Below are positions 18,704 through 25,996 of a stretch of DNA of 64,000 bases, piece after piece. How positions within the stretch are numbered: the stretch's first letter is position 1; each line of letters begins with the position of its first letter. Origin of the DNA: Sporosarcina sp. (GTDB lineage Bacteria > Bacillota > Bacilli > Bacillales_A > Planococcaceae); assembly GCA_029263895.1 (NCBI GenBank), contig JARIDO010000035.1:1-64000 (forward strand). Reading direction: 5' to 3'. The position numbers were made by a program, and so were the translations under genes. Below the pieces are notes generated by a model that saw nothing but the letters and a program-made list of their open reading frames with translations, was not told the DNA's origin and made no database searches.

Positions 18704-19297
18704 ATGAACTACGCGTTATTAGGCGATATTCATTCATCAAAAGAAGAACTTGAAAAGGTTTTACTAGATATTTTTAGTCAATCACCAAAAGCCATTAAAG
18801 TTGGCACTGGTGATTTGTTTGAATGTACGATAAGTAAACGAAATATGACTGGGAAAATGTATAACAATTTAGAAGATGTGATGCTAATCCCGGAAGGTTT
18901 TGATGAGTTACTTTCGTTTCGCTCAGTGAAAGGAAATCAAGAAGAACGAATTTTAATGCTTACAGAAACAGCAAACCCTTTGCGTGATAAACTAGCAGAA
19001 ATGCCAGAGACCTATTCAATTGGTGATGCGGAAATCATGCATGGTCATCAATGGGAGTGGCGTGGAAACCCTTGGACTGTACAACACGTCAATTATAATG
19101 CACCAATAGTGTTTTACGGTCATAGTCATCGTTCCAGCTTACGGATAGATGACAACGAAGTTGAGATTGTATTTGGTGTTCCATATGAAGTGAATGGTAG
19201 AAAAGTATTAGTAAATGTAGGTTCAGTAGTTGGAAATTGTGAATGGCTACTTTATGATACAAATGCTAAAACTGTGACTTTTATGAAAGCTAAATAA
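18704..19297 (+). CDS. Metallophosphoesterase, calcineurin-like
   Basis: The protein has the metal-binding motifs of the calcineurin-like phosphoesterase fold in order: LLGDIHSS (residues 5-12), GTGDLFEC (about 34-41), VKGNQEER (about 71-78), MHGHQWEW and YGHSHRSS. It is 197 residues long and cytoplasmic. Small family members of this type (YfcE, MJ0936) cleave phosphodiesters in vitro, but the physiological substrate here is unknown. The ATG start follows GAGAGGGAC. It stands 57 bases after the rhodanese gene with no clear terminator between. Confidence 0.85.
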   Translation: MNYALLGDIHSSKEELEKVLLDIFSQSPKAIKVGTGDLFECTISKRNMTGKMYNNLEDVMLIPEGFDELLSFRSVKGNQEERILMLTETANPLRDKLAEMPETYSIGDAEIMHGHQWEWRGNPWTVQHVNYNAPIVFYGHSHRSSLRIDDNEVEIVFGVPYEVNGRKVLVNVGSVVGNCEWLLYDTNAKTVTFMKAK

Positions 19298-19301
19298 TTT
19301 A

Positions 19302-19326
19302 TTAACGAAAATATCGTTATGTTTTG
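19302..19326 (+). terminator. Weak terminator-like hairpin
   Basis: TAACGA and TCGTTA pair around a short loop and are followed by TGTTTTGTT. It lies between two converging genes. The stem is short, so confidence is limited. Confidence 0.45.
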
Positions 19327-19716
19327 TTATCTTTGTTGTTGAATGGCTTGTCGGGCAAGTGAATCGGCAGTTCTATTTTGTTCGTCTGGAATCCATTTTA
19401 TAAAAAAATATTCGAAAGTTGAAGTTATTTCAAGTATGCTTTGAAGGAATCCACTATAGGCCACGTTTTTTATAAACTCTTTTTCAATAGCATTTACAAC
19501 AACTTGTGAATCTGAACGTGCAGAGACCATACCATTTGTTAGCTTGGCAACTTCTTGAACACCGCGTAGGAGTGCTTGGAATTCAGCAGAATGATTATCA
19601 GATGCTTCAATGGGCTCTGATAATTGAATGGAATGACCCTCACCTTTTATAAAAATACCAATTCCGCTCTTCCCGATATTGCGGGCACTTGCGCCATCGA
19701 CGTATAGTTCTATCAC
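19327..19716 (-). CDS. RNase HI-like protein (YpdQ type)
   Basis: This small RNase H-fold protein of 129 residues keeps the acidic active-site set: Asp in YVDGAS (residue 7), Glu in HSAEFQAL (about 45), Asp in RSDSQVV (about 69) and Asp in NRTADSLAR (about 117). Family members cleave RNA in RNA-DNA hybrids, although some Bacillus RnhA-like proteins have shown little activity. The GTG start follows GAGGTGATGAC. No hybrid-binding domain precedes the catalytic fold. The gene converges with the phosphoesterase gene. Confidence 0.85.
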   Translation of the reverse strand: MIELYVDGASARNIGKSGIGIFIKGEGHSIQLSEPIEASDNHSAEFQALLRGVQEVAKLTNGMVSARSDSQVVVNAIEKEFIKNVAYSGFLQSILEITSTFEYFFIKWIPDEQNRTADSLARQAIQQQR

Positions 19717-19796
19717 TTGTCATCACCTCATAAAGTTCACTGTTGGATTGTTCTTTGAACAATCATATAAATTTTTTGAATTGTACGGAGGTTAGT

Positions 19797-19985
19797 ATGG
19801 AGAAAACAGACGTTATGCAATCTATAAATGAAATGTTAGATACATACTGTGAAGGCTGTCTAGTTAAATGCGAATTATCGAAGAGGTTAGGGAAGTCGGG
19901 TAGTCATAAGTTTTGTATAGAAGGATGTACAGTAGGTAGTCAACTCCAATTTCTAGGAACTGAAATGAATAAAATCACAAAATAA
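19797..19985 (+). CDS. Small zinc-finger domain protein
   Basis: This 62-residue protein has four Cys arranged as CEGC-LVKC and later CIEGC, the pattern of a small zinc-binding protein annotated in Bacillales as a zinc-finger domain protein (YpeQ-like). Its function is not known. The ATG at 19797 follows CGGAGGT at good spacing. An upstream in-frame start at 19743 would add 18 residues and has no ribosome binding site. It sits between the RNase H-like gene and the cold-shock gene, the neighbourhood it keeps in relatives. Confidence 0.75.
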   Translation: MEKTDVMQSINEMLDTYCEGCLVKCELSKRLGKSGSHKFCIEGCTVGSQLQFLGTEMNKITK

Positions 19986-20029
19986 TATCCCGTGGTAATC
20001 GCTTACCAACGGGATTCAAAAGTGTATCA

Positions 20030-20236
20030 TTAATCATCAAGTTTAGAGACATTCGCTGCCTGAGGACCGCGATTACCTTCGATGATTTCGAAAGTTACAG
20101 ATTGACCTTCATCTAGTGATTTAAAGCCTTCTGATACAATACCGGTAAAGTGGACGAACACATCTTCTCCATCATCCGCTTCGATGAAACCATAGCCCTT
20201 ATCGTTACTGAACCATTTCACTTTTCCCTGGTACAT
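20030..20236 (-). CDS. Cold-shock protein, CspA family
   Basis: This is a single-stranded nucleic acid chaperone of 68 residues with both RNA-binding motifs, KGYGFIE (RNP1) and DVFVHF (RNP2). It ends [15 protein letters not shown]. The ATG at 20236 stands seven bases after GAGGAGG. An ATG two codons earlier directly abuts that site and is unlikely. Transcription is predicted from a strong sigma-A promoter at 20293-20321, giving a leader of only about 50 bases. This differs sharply from the second cold-shock gene at 56.9 kb, which has a long structured leader. Confidence 0.95.
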   Translation of the reverse strand: MYQGKVKWFSNDKGYGFIEADDGEDVFVHFTGIVSEGFKSLDEGQSVTFEIIEGNRGPQAANVSKLDD

Positions 20237-20266
20237 GTACATTCCTCCTCGGCGATTCGATGTCCA

Positions 20267-20285
20267 GACCGTGTACTTCACGGTT
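20267..20285 (-). promoter_or_regulatory. Small hairpin in the cold-shock leader
   Basis: On the minus strand CCGTG and CACGG pair around a five-base loop near the 5' end of the predicted leader. It may stabilise the transcript. No terminator function is suggested. Confidence 0.4.
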
Positions 20286-20292
20286 GCATTAA

Positions 20293-20321
20293 ACTATACA
20301 GGAATCGACAGTTAACGTCAA
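20293..20321 (-). promoter_or_regulatory. Sigma-A promoter of the cold-shock gene
   Basis: On the minus strand TTGACG (20316-20321) and TATAGT (20293-20298) are separated by exactly 17 bases, a near-consensus promoter. Confidence 0.8.
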
Positions 20322-20381
20322 TTGAATGTCTGTCATTTTGCATAATGATACAACTAACCATTTATAGTGAGGAGAAATTAT

Positions 20382-21011
20382 ATGCAAGCTATAGTACAAA
20401 AATGTGAAGAGAGAGTAAAATTGATTTATGAACAATTTGATGCAAGTCATGATATGGCTCATATACAACGTGTGTTAAAGAATGCAAAAGAAATCATGCT
20501 ATCAGAAGTAGCTATTGACGATTTAACAGTTCAATTAGCAGTACTTTTACATGACGTCGAGGATTCGAAATACTATCGTGAAGGCCAACCTACGATAAGA
20601 ATGATTTTAACTGAAATAGGAGCAACAGAAGCATTGTCTCAAAAAGTGCAGTCCTGTATTGATAGTGTATCATTTAATGGTGGTAACTCTAAAGAAATAA
20701 CTTCTATAGAAGGTGCAATCGTACGTGATGCGGATCGTTTAGATGCAATTGGTGCAATTGGTATTGCACGTACATTTGCATTTGGAGGTGCAAAAGGAAG
20801 AAAGCTCTATGATGAAGATGAAGTCGCTAGACAAAACATGTCGGAAAACGAGTATCGCTCAAAAGAAACTGCATCTATGACGCATTTTTATGAAAAACTG
20901 CTGTTACTTAAAGACTTAATGATCACAACTGGTGGAAAGAAAATTGCGAATGACAGACATGCATTTATGGAGTTATACTTACAAGAGCTAAAAAAAGAAA
21001 TTGGCTTTTAA
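20382..21011 (+). CDS. ypgQ: YpgQ, HD-domain nucleotide pyrophosphohydrolase
   Basis: The protein has the HD superfamily metal-binding residues: His in DMAHIQRV (about 27), HD in LLHDVED (about 56-57) and Asp in RDADRLDAIG (about 121). B. subtilis YpgQ has been characterised as a metal-dependent nucleotide pyrophosphohydrolase, and I transfer that role by similarity. The ATG at 20382 follows GAGGAG, whereas the in-frame GTG at 20367 overlaps that site. The product is 209 residues, cytoplasmic. It stands alone, 80 bases before a membrane protein gene. Confidence 0.88.
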   Translation: MQAIVQKCEERVKLIYEQFDASHDMAHIQRVLKNAKEIMLSEVAIDDLTVQLAVLLHDVEDSKYYREGQPTIRMILTEIGATEALSQKVQSCIDSVSFNGGNSKEITSIEGAIVRDADRLDAIGAIGIARTFAFGGAKGRKLYDEDEVARQNMSENEYRSKETASMTHFYEKLLLLKDLMITTGGKKIANDRHAFMELYLQELKKEIGF

Positions 21012-21093
21012 ATAGATTATTAAATTTCTGTTTCACTCCAAGTGTTAGGATTGTTATAGATTACCGATATAGTTGAATAGAGAGGAGTATATT

Positions 21094-22020
21094 GTGAATA
21101 CTCTAGTCAAAAAGTTTGTCCGTATTTTTAAAATACTCCTTCCAGTGTTAGTGATGGTTTTAGCAATTATGGAAATACGTAAGTTGATTTACGGGATGGA
21201 TATGGGCATTTTGTTATATGAAATACAACAATTGAAGAAGAGGGAACTAGGTTTAATTTTACTATTTTTATTGTTAGCAATTAGCCCAATGTTATTATAC
21301 GATCTCGTTTTACAAAAACTATTAAGTTTGAAAATAAAATTAGCTGAACTACTAAAGTTTTCTTTTATTATTAATACATACTCAAACATTTTAGGTTTCG
21401 GTGGTCTTGCAGGACTATTTTTACGTAATCATTTTTTTACGAGAACTAGTGTTAAAAAAAATAATGTTATAAAAAATATTGTGTCAGTAACATTATTTTA
21501 TTTAACAGGGCTCTCTTTATTTTCTTGGTTCATCTTAATCTTTTATAGAGACTTTCCGTTGCTTACTGAAAATGATTGGTTATATTATGCGTTAGGGATC
21601 GTAGGTCTTTATCTACCAGTTTTTTTAATTGTACAATGGATCCAAGGTATGAATCAGAAAAGATCTGTTAATCTTAAAACAGCTGTTATGTTAGTAGGGG
21701 TATCTGTACTTGAATGGACATTTATGTTTTTGTTCATATTATTTTTGACGAATATACTTAATATACCCATCAGTGCATCAAATTTATTTCCCATCTTTTT
21801 TATCGCATCGAGCGCGGGTGCTTTAAGTATGATTCCTGGAGGGATAGGTTCATTTGATCTGGTGTTTTTATGGGGTACTGAAACAATCGGTGTTTCAAAT
21901 GAAACAGTAGTCATTTTATTATTCTTTTATCGACTTTGTTATTTTGTTATCCCTTTCTTACTATCAACCATTTTCTTCATTATTGACTATCTTAAATTCA
22001 CATCAATTCGTAAAAGATAA
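21094..22020 (+). CDS. YbhN/UPF0104-type integral membrane protein
   Basis: The protein resembles the flippase-like membrane domain of lysylphosphatidylglycerol synthase (MprF) and of YbhN. About seven or eight hydrophobic segments are seen, and the conserved glycine-rich loops GFGGLAGLFLRN and AGALSMIPGGIGSFD are present. It lacks the cytosolic aminoacyl-transfer domain of full MprF, so lipid lysinylation is not supported. The GTG at 21094 follows AGAGGAG; the TTG at 21073 does not. The product is 308 residues. The substrate is unknown, and lipid translocation is only a family-level inference. Confidence 0.85.
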   Translation: MNTLVKKFVRIFKILLPVLVMVLAIMEIRKLIYGMDMGILLYEIQQLKKRELGLILLFLLLAISPMLLYDLVLQKLLSLKIKLAELLKFSFIINTYSNILGFGGLAGLFLRNHFFTRTSVKKNNVIKNIVSVTLFYLTGLSLFSWFILIFYRDFPLLTENDWLYYALGIVGLYLPVFLIVQWIQGMNQKRSVNLKTAVMLVGVSVLEWTFMFLFILFLTNILNIPISASNLFPIFFIASSAGALSMIPGGIGSFDLVFLWGTETIGVSNETVVILLFFYRLCYFVIPFLLSTIFFIIDYLKFTSIRKR

Positions 22021-22044
22021 TCTTTTACGGAAGTAGAGTTTGTC

Positions 22045-22092
22045 AAAAAAAGAGACGCAAAAGAAATGAATTTCTTTTTGCGTCTCTTTTTT
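22045..22092. terminator. Strong terminator after the YbhN-type gene
   Basis: An A-rich arm with AGAGACGC pairs with GCGTCTCTTTTTT through about 21 base pairs with one bulge and a four-base loop. A and T tracts at both ends make it bidirectional. Confidence 0.88.
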
Positions 22093-22189
22093 GGGTTCTA
22101 TGCTATTTGCCAGGGTATTCAAACATTTCACGAAAAAACGAATGATACCAGCGAGTCTTTTATCTAACCTTAGTGTGAAGCTAGTATTA

Positions 22190-22215
22190 GTGAAGTGGAC
22201 GTACATACACTTCAC
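22190..22215. repeat. Inverted repeat in the niaR downstream spacer
   Basis: GTGAAGTG (22190-22197) is the exact reverse complement of CACTTCAC (22208-22215), with a ten-base loop. It lies 33 bases beyond the niaR stop codon, and no T tract follows. Its role is unknown. Confidence 0.5.
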
Positions 22216-22247
22216 CGCAATAGTTTTGAAGGCGCGATGCTAAAGTA

Positions 22248-22787
22248 TTATTCTATGAGGAAATTAGCTTCTCGCAGAGCGTTTTCAGCAGCTTGTATCT
22301 GTTGTTCACTATCTGCTTCAATGGTGTGAATATGTACCCCACCATCACTTAATTTCAGTAAAAATACACCGTTTACAGCGCTCACTTTTGTAATGAATTC
22401 TTTAACTTCAGTTCGATTTGACACCATGATACATGCATTCAAATCTCCGTAGACAGGATGTTCAACGCGGACGTCTTTGACTGTTACGCCATTATCTACA
22501 AGTATCGTTAATTCCTGTTCAGTTTGTTCAGGTGTATGACTACATACAATCGTTTTCGTGAATTTATGAGAATCATTTTTTCTTTGTAAATAAACGTATC
22601 CACGGCTTGTCGCCATTATCGGTTCATTATGTGCTTTTAATAATGTAATATCACTAACAATCACTTGTCTGCTAACATTTGCAAGCTCACCTAACGCCCG
22701 ACCTGGCAGTGGCTTATCAGTGTTTTTTAATGTGTTAAGAATGAGTTGTCGTCGCTTTTCACCAAGGACTTTTTCAGGTTCTATCAT
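22248..22787 (-). CDS. niaR: NiaR niacin-responsive transcription repressor
   Basis: NiaR (YrxA) represses NAD synthesis and niacin uptake genes when nicotinate is plentiful. An N-terminal winged helix of the HTH_11 type (residues 8-60, GRALGELANVSRQVIVSDI) precedes the 3H domain. The three His of that ligand- and metal-binding domain are seen in CSHTPEQ, VEHPVYGDL and HIHTIEA. The 179-residue length is usual. The ATG follows GGAGGGATAT. No NAD biosynthesis gene is adjacent, so it acts on distant targets. Confidence 0.93.
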   Translation of the reverse strand: MIEPEKVLGEKRRQLILNTLKNTDKPLPGRALGELANVSRQVIVSDITLLKAHNEPIMATSRGYVYLQRKNDSHKFTKTIVCSHTPEQTEQELTILVDNGVTVKDVRVEHPVYGDLNACIMVSNRTEVKEFITKVSAVNGVFLLKLSDGGVHIHTIEADSEQQIQAAENALREANFLIE

Positions 22788-23280
22788 CGTATATCCCTCC
22801 GTATAAATATTTTAACATACATTCATTTCTTTTTAGTTGTAATGTGTAAATCCTTATTAGTTAAGTGTTTTTTTTATATCCCTCAAAAAGATTTATTAAG
22901 AAATAAACAACCCTCGCTTTAAGAAGGTAAAAATTGATCTTAATGAATTGAGTACAGTTAAGTGAAATTAGAATAGTGCCAAAATGGTTATGGATATTTG
23001 GGTAGAAGTATTGAATAATACAAGCATAAAAGAAGGGGAATATATAACTTTATCGAATTAGAGTAAAAAGAAAAGAAAAACTTTAAAAATTTTGCAATCA
23101 TAAATAGTAAAGTATCCGTTAATAGTAGATTTAAAAGTAAACACTTTTTAATGGGTTTTGTTCTGGGGAATTTTTGAAATCCACATTTTAAAAAATTTAC
23201 GGTCAGACTATTCAATTTCAAGGAGTAATTATGATAATAAATTGATAGTTAAAAGAAGAATTATGTTGGAGGGCATAAAG
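22788..23280. other. AT-rich gap without a recognisable gene
   Basis: This stretch of 493 bases is very AT-rich. It contains only short frames without ribosome binding sites, such as one of 25 codons from 22986, and has no clear hairpin terminator. The frame of the DUF1572 gene extends back into it from 23158, but that part has neither a binding site nor family similarity. It may be decayed sequence. Confidence 0.5.
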
Positions 23281-23796
23281 ATGGATATTGGGTATGAATA
23301 CTTAAAAATTAGCAAAGATCGATTCAACGCTATCAAAAAACTTGGTGATCAGACGATAAGTCAGTTAACTGAAATCGATATTCATTGGAAAATCAACGAA
23401 GCTTCAAACAGTGTTGCAGTTATAACGAAACATCTAAATGGAAATATGATTTCAAGATGGTCTAACTTCTTAACATCAGATGGAGAAAAATCTAACAGAA
23501 ACCGTGATCAAGAATTTGTAGATGATATCAATTCGAAAAAAGAACTAATAATTGTATGGGAAAAAGGATGGAATACATTTTTTGATACGTTAAATCAATT
23601 AAAGCCAACTGATTTATGCAAGTCTGTAACGATTCGTAGTGAAGTCCATACAGTATTAGCAGCGATTGAAAGACAGTTGGCTCATTATGCGTATCATATC
23701 GGACAAATTGTTTATATTGGTAAACAATTAAGGAATGATGAATGGGAAAGTCTAAGTATTCCAATAGGTAAGTCGGACGAACATTTGCAAGGTTGA
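23281..23796 (+). CDS. DinB-like superfamily protein (DUF1572)
   Basis: This 171-residue helical-bundle protein resembles the DUF1572 branch of the DinB/YfiT superfamily. The family often uses three His to bind a metal. Here His appear in EIDIHWKIN (about 37), ITKHLNG (about 53), the conserved Arg-Trp of MISRWSNF, and HYAYHIGQIVY (about 139-143). The ATG at 23281 follows TTGGAGGGCA. The longer frame back to 23158 lacks support. Bacillus members may use low-molecular-weight thiols, but no reaction can be assigned here. It is isolated between gene-poor stretches. Confidence 0.8.
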   Translation: MDIGYEYLKISKDRFNAIKKLGDQTISQLTEIDIHWKINEASNSVAVITKHLNGNMISRWSNFLTSDGEKSNRNRDQEFVDDINSKKELIIVWEKGWNTFFDTLNQLKPTDLCKSVTIRSEVHTVLAAIERQLAHYAYHIGQIVYIGKQLRNDEWESLSIPIGKSDEHLQG

Positions 23797-24242
23797 AAAA
23801 TACTTGGTGGGTGTCAAAGTGATTAAGAAGAAAATAAGTGTTAGAAGGTTTCAACCTAAGTCATATGTTCGGCTTGTTTTTAGGAGTAGTAGCAAAATTG
23901 TATTGGGGTTTCATTGCAACTATATTTGTGGTGCTACCTCTGGTACTGTTATTAAACTTGTCTATAAGTAGGAGTTTGCATTAGCTTATATTAAAGAGTT
24001 TCTGATGTGCATTTTGTTATGTATTGTATTTTACTAAGAACCTAAGTAATTACGAGTAGTAGTTTTCCATTCTTTTATTATAGCGATACTCGTAGGGAAG
24101 TTCATTGCTTACGACTTTTAAACTCGGATGGCGGATCCATTAGTAATACAGTTTAGTTGGAGAAGTTTATTTTAAAAAACGAGGATAACAATTCGTAGTG
24201 AATTGTTATCCTCGTTTTTGATTGAGAATAAAGTATTCATAA
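23797..24242. other. Gene-poor stretch with a possible small membrane frame
   Basis: The 446 bases carry one short open frame of interest, 23865-23984 on the plus strand. It would give a 39-residue, almost wholly hydrophobic peptide, but its ribosome binding site is poor (AGAAGG about 15 bases upstream). The tail near 24128 (MADPLVIQFSWRSLF) looks like the end of a lost membrane protein. A strong terminator closes the region. I read this as decayed sequence. Confidence 0.4.
24174..24219. terminator. Bidirectional terminator downstream of the MarR gene
   Basis: AAAACGAGGATAACAATTC (24176-24194) pairs perfectly with 24200-24219 around a five-base loop, with A and T tracts on the outside. It ends 23 bases from the MarR stop codon. 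Confidence 0.9.
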
Positions 24243-24677
24243 TTAGACATTTTCAGCTTGTAAGGAAATATCTAGTTTTTTATAAATTGTTAATAGTGCA
24301 TTTTGCTCGTCTTCCGTCAAATGAGAAAATAGTTCTTTGCGTGCGACTTGACCATTCTTTTGAGCCTCGTTTAAAACATCTATACCTTCTTTAGTGATCT
24401 TCCAGTATGAAACGCGTTTGTCTGTATCGTCTTGCTTTTTAGTAATTAGCTTATGAGTTGCTAGTTTAGATGATAAATGAGTTAAAGATGCCGGTGTGAA
24501 GTTTAAAATCTTTGCTAGATCAGAAGGTCTACACTCACCATTCATTCTCAGCTCGTGTAAAACCAGAATATGTGATATACCCAAATCATAGTCTGTATCT
24601 TGTTTCATTCGAACGAGCATTTTATGTGTGACGTGCTCAATCGTATGCAGTAATTCAAAAATTGTATCATTGCTCAT
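24243..24677 (-). CDS. MarR family transcriptional regulator
   Basis: This 144-residue protein is a winged-helix MarR regulator. The DNA-binding region is CRPSDLAKILNFTPASLTHLS, split here as CRPSDLAKIL and FTPASLTHLS (about residues 49-68), and the wing contains DDTDKRVSYWKIT (about 83-95). The ATG at 24677 follows TTGGAGGTAAT. The frame continues 33 codons upstream without a ribosome binding site. No transporter or detoxification gene is adjacent. An AATGAA-N6-TTCATT palindrome lies about 70 bases upstream and may be its own operator or that of another regulator. Confidence 0.9.
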   Translation of the reverse strand: MSNDTIFELLHTIEHVTHKMLVRMKQDTDYDLGISHILVLHELRMNGECRPSDLAKILNFTPASLTHLSSKLATHKLITKKQDDTDKRVSYWKITKEGIDVLNEAQKNGQVARKELFSHLTEDEQNALLTIYKKLDISLQAENV

Positions 24678-24743
24678 TAAAATTACCTCCAAAGTCTCAT
24701 TGTACGATGCTGTTTCAAATAAACACTTTATCAAATATATGGG

Positions 24744-24761
24744 AATGAATGGTCGTTCATT
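24744..24761. promoter_or_regulatory. Palindromic candidate operator upstream of the MarR gene
   Basis: AATGAA and TTCATT are perfect arms separated by TGGTCG. The spacing and the TGAAT..TTCATT look are more like TetR-family operators than typical MarR sites. It lies in the divergent region between the MarR and proline dehydrogenase genes. Confidence 0.4.
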
Positions 24762-24956
24762 TAATTTTAACTTCAAACAACTGGAATGTCTAGACTAAAC
24801 TATTTTTCATTGGAAATAAAAATAGTTTAGTAATAATGAGGAATAAAAGGCGCTGTAGATAACAAAGTAATAGTACTTTGTTAAAGTGTTATTAAAGGCG
24901 GAAGTAACAGCGATTATGATATAATAATCTACATTACGAATAAAGGAGATTATGAA

Positions 24957-25931
24957 ATGCCTGTATTAAAAGATATCTTTATTGGACTTTCCCAAAATCA
25001 ATTATTAAATAGTACTGCAAAAAAGTATGGTTTAAAATTAGGTGCACAAAATGTTGTTGCTGGAACGAATATAGTGGATACAATTCAAAGTATTAAAGAG
25101 TTAAATGCACATGGCATTTCATGTACAGTCGATAATCTTGGAGAATTTGTTTTTGAAAAAGAGGAAGCAATTGCTGCTAAAGAACAAATAATTGAAGTAA
25201 TCGAAGCAATTCATGAAAATAAAGTGGATGCACATATCTCATTAAAAGCAACTCAACTTGGTTTGGATATTGATTATGATTTCTGTTTGGAAAACGTTAG
25301 AGAAATTGTTGGAAAAGCATCTGGATATAATATTTTCATCAATTTTGATATGGAGGACCATAGTCATTTACAACCTACGTTCGACATTTTAAATGAATTG
25401 TCTAAACAGTACAGTAATATCGGGACAGTCATTCAAGCTTATTTCTATCAAGCGCAAGAGGACTTGGAAAAATATAAAGACTTCCGTCTGCGTATTGTAA
25501 AGGGTGCATATAAAGAGCCAATAGATTTAGCTTATCAGGATAAAAAAGAGATTGACGAAAATTATATTCAATTAATTGAATGGCACTTACTAAATGGTAA
25601 GTTTACATCAATAGCAACTCATGATCATAATGTCATCAATCATGTAAAGGAATTCGTGAAAGTCAATAACATTTCATACGACAAATTTGAATTCCAAATG
25701 CTTTATGGGTTCCGTAAAGACATGCAATTACAATTAGCCAAAGAGGGGTACAATTTTTGTACGTATGTTCCATTTGGTGATGATTGGTATGGTTATTTTA
25801 TGCGTCGTTTAGCTGAACGACCTCAAAATTTGAATCTCGTTGTTAAACAAGTTTTTAATAAGAAAACAAACACGTTACTTGGCCTTGCAGCTGGAGCATT
25901 CCTATTAGGTAGAGCAACTAAAAAGAAATAA
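24957..25931 (+). CDS. putB: Proline dehydrogenase, monofunctional
   Basis: This FAD enzyme oxidises proline to pyrroline-5-carboxylate as the first step of proline use. The TIM-barrel motifs are present: INFDMEDHSH, RIVKGAYKEP, ATHDHNVI, and the C-terminal YGFRKDMQLQLA with FCTYVPFGDDWYGYFMRRL and AERPQN (conserved Arg-Arg that binds proline). The length of 324 residues is typical of Gram-positive PutB. The ATG follows AAAGGAGAT. No pyrroline-5-carboxylate dehydrogenase gene is adjacent, and the gene ends in a strong terminator, so it is transcribed alone. Confidence 0.95.
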   Translation: MPVLKDIFIGLSQNQLLNSTAKKYGLKLGAQNVVAGTNIVDTIQSIKELNAHGISCTVDNLGEFVFEKEEAIAAKEQIIEVIEAIHENKVDAHISLKATQLGLDIDYDFCLENVREIVGKASGYNIFINFDMEDHSHLQPTFDILNELSKQYSNIGTVIQAYFYQAQEDLEKYKDFRLRIVKGAYKEPIDLAYQDKKEIDENYIQLIEWHLLNGKFTSIATHDHNVINHVKEFVKVNNISYDKFEFQMLYGFRKDMQLQLAKEGYNFCTYVPFGDDWYGYFMRRLAERPQNLNLVVKQVFNKKTNTLLGLAAGAFLLGRATKKK

Positions 25932-25974
25932 ACAAACGTCCTGTCGGTAGTAAACTGACAGGACGTTTGTTTTT
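25931..25974. terminator. Terminator between putB and dtpT
   Basis: AACAAACGTCCTGTC (25931-25945) pairs with GACAGGACGTTTGTT (25957-25971) and is followed by TTTAT. It serves the converging putB and dtpT genes. Confidence 0.88.
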
Positions 25975-25996
25975 ATCATTTTTTTATTTTGGTTTA

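Noticed and set aside
22100..22243. 47-codon plus-strand frame directly after the strong terminator, resembling a transposase tail
   Set aside because: It has no ribosome binding site and no convincing family match, and it lies just behind a terminator.
23865..23984. 39-residue hydrophobic frame
   Set aside because: Its ribosome binding site is too far upstream and the region looks decayed. It is mentioned under the gap but not called as a gene.
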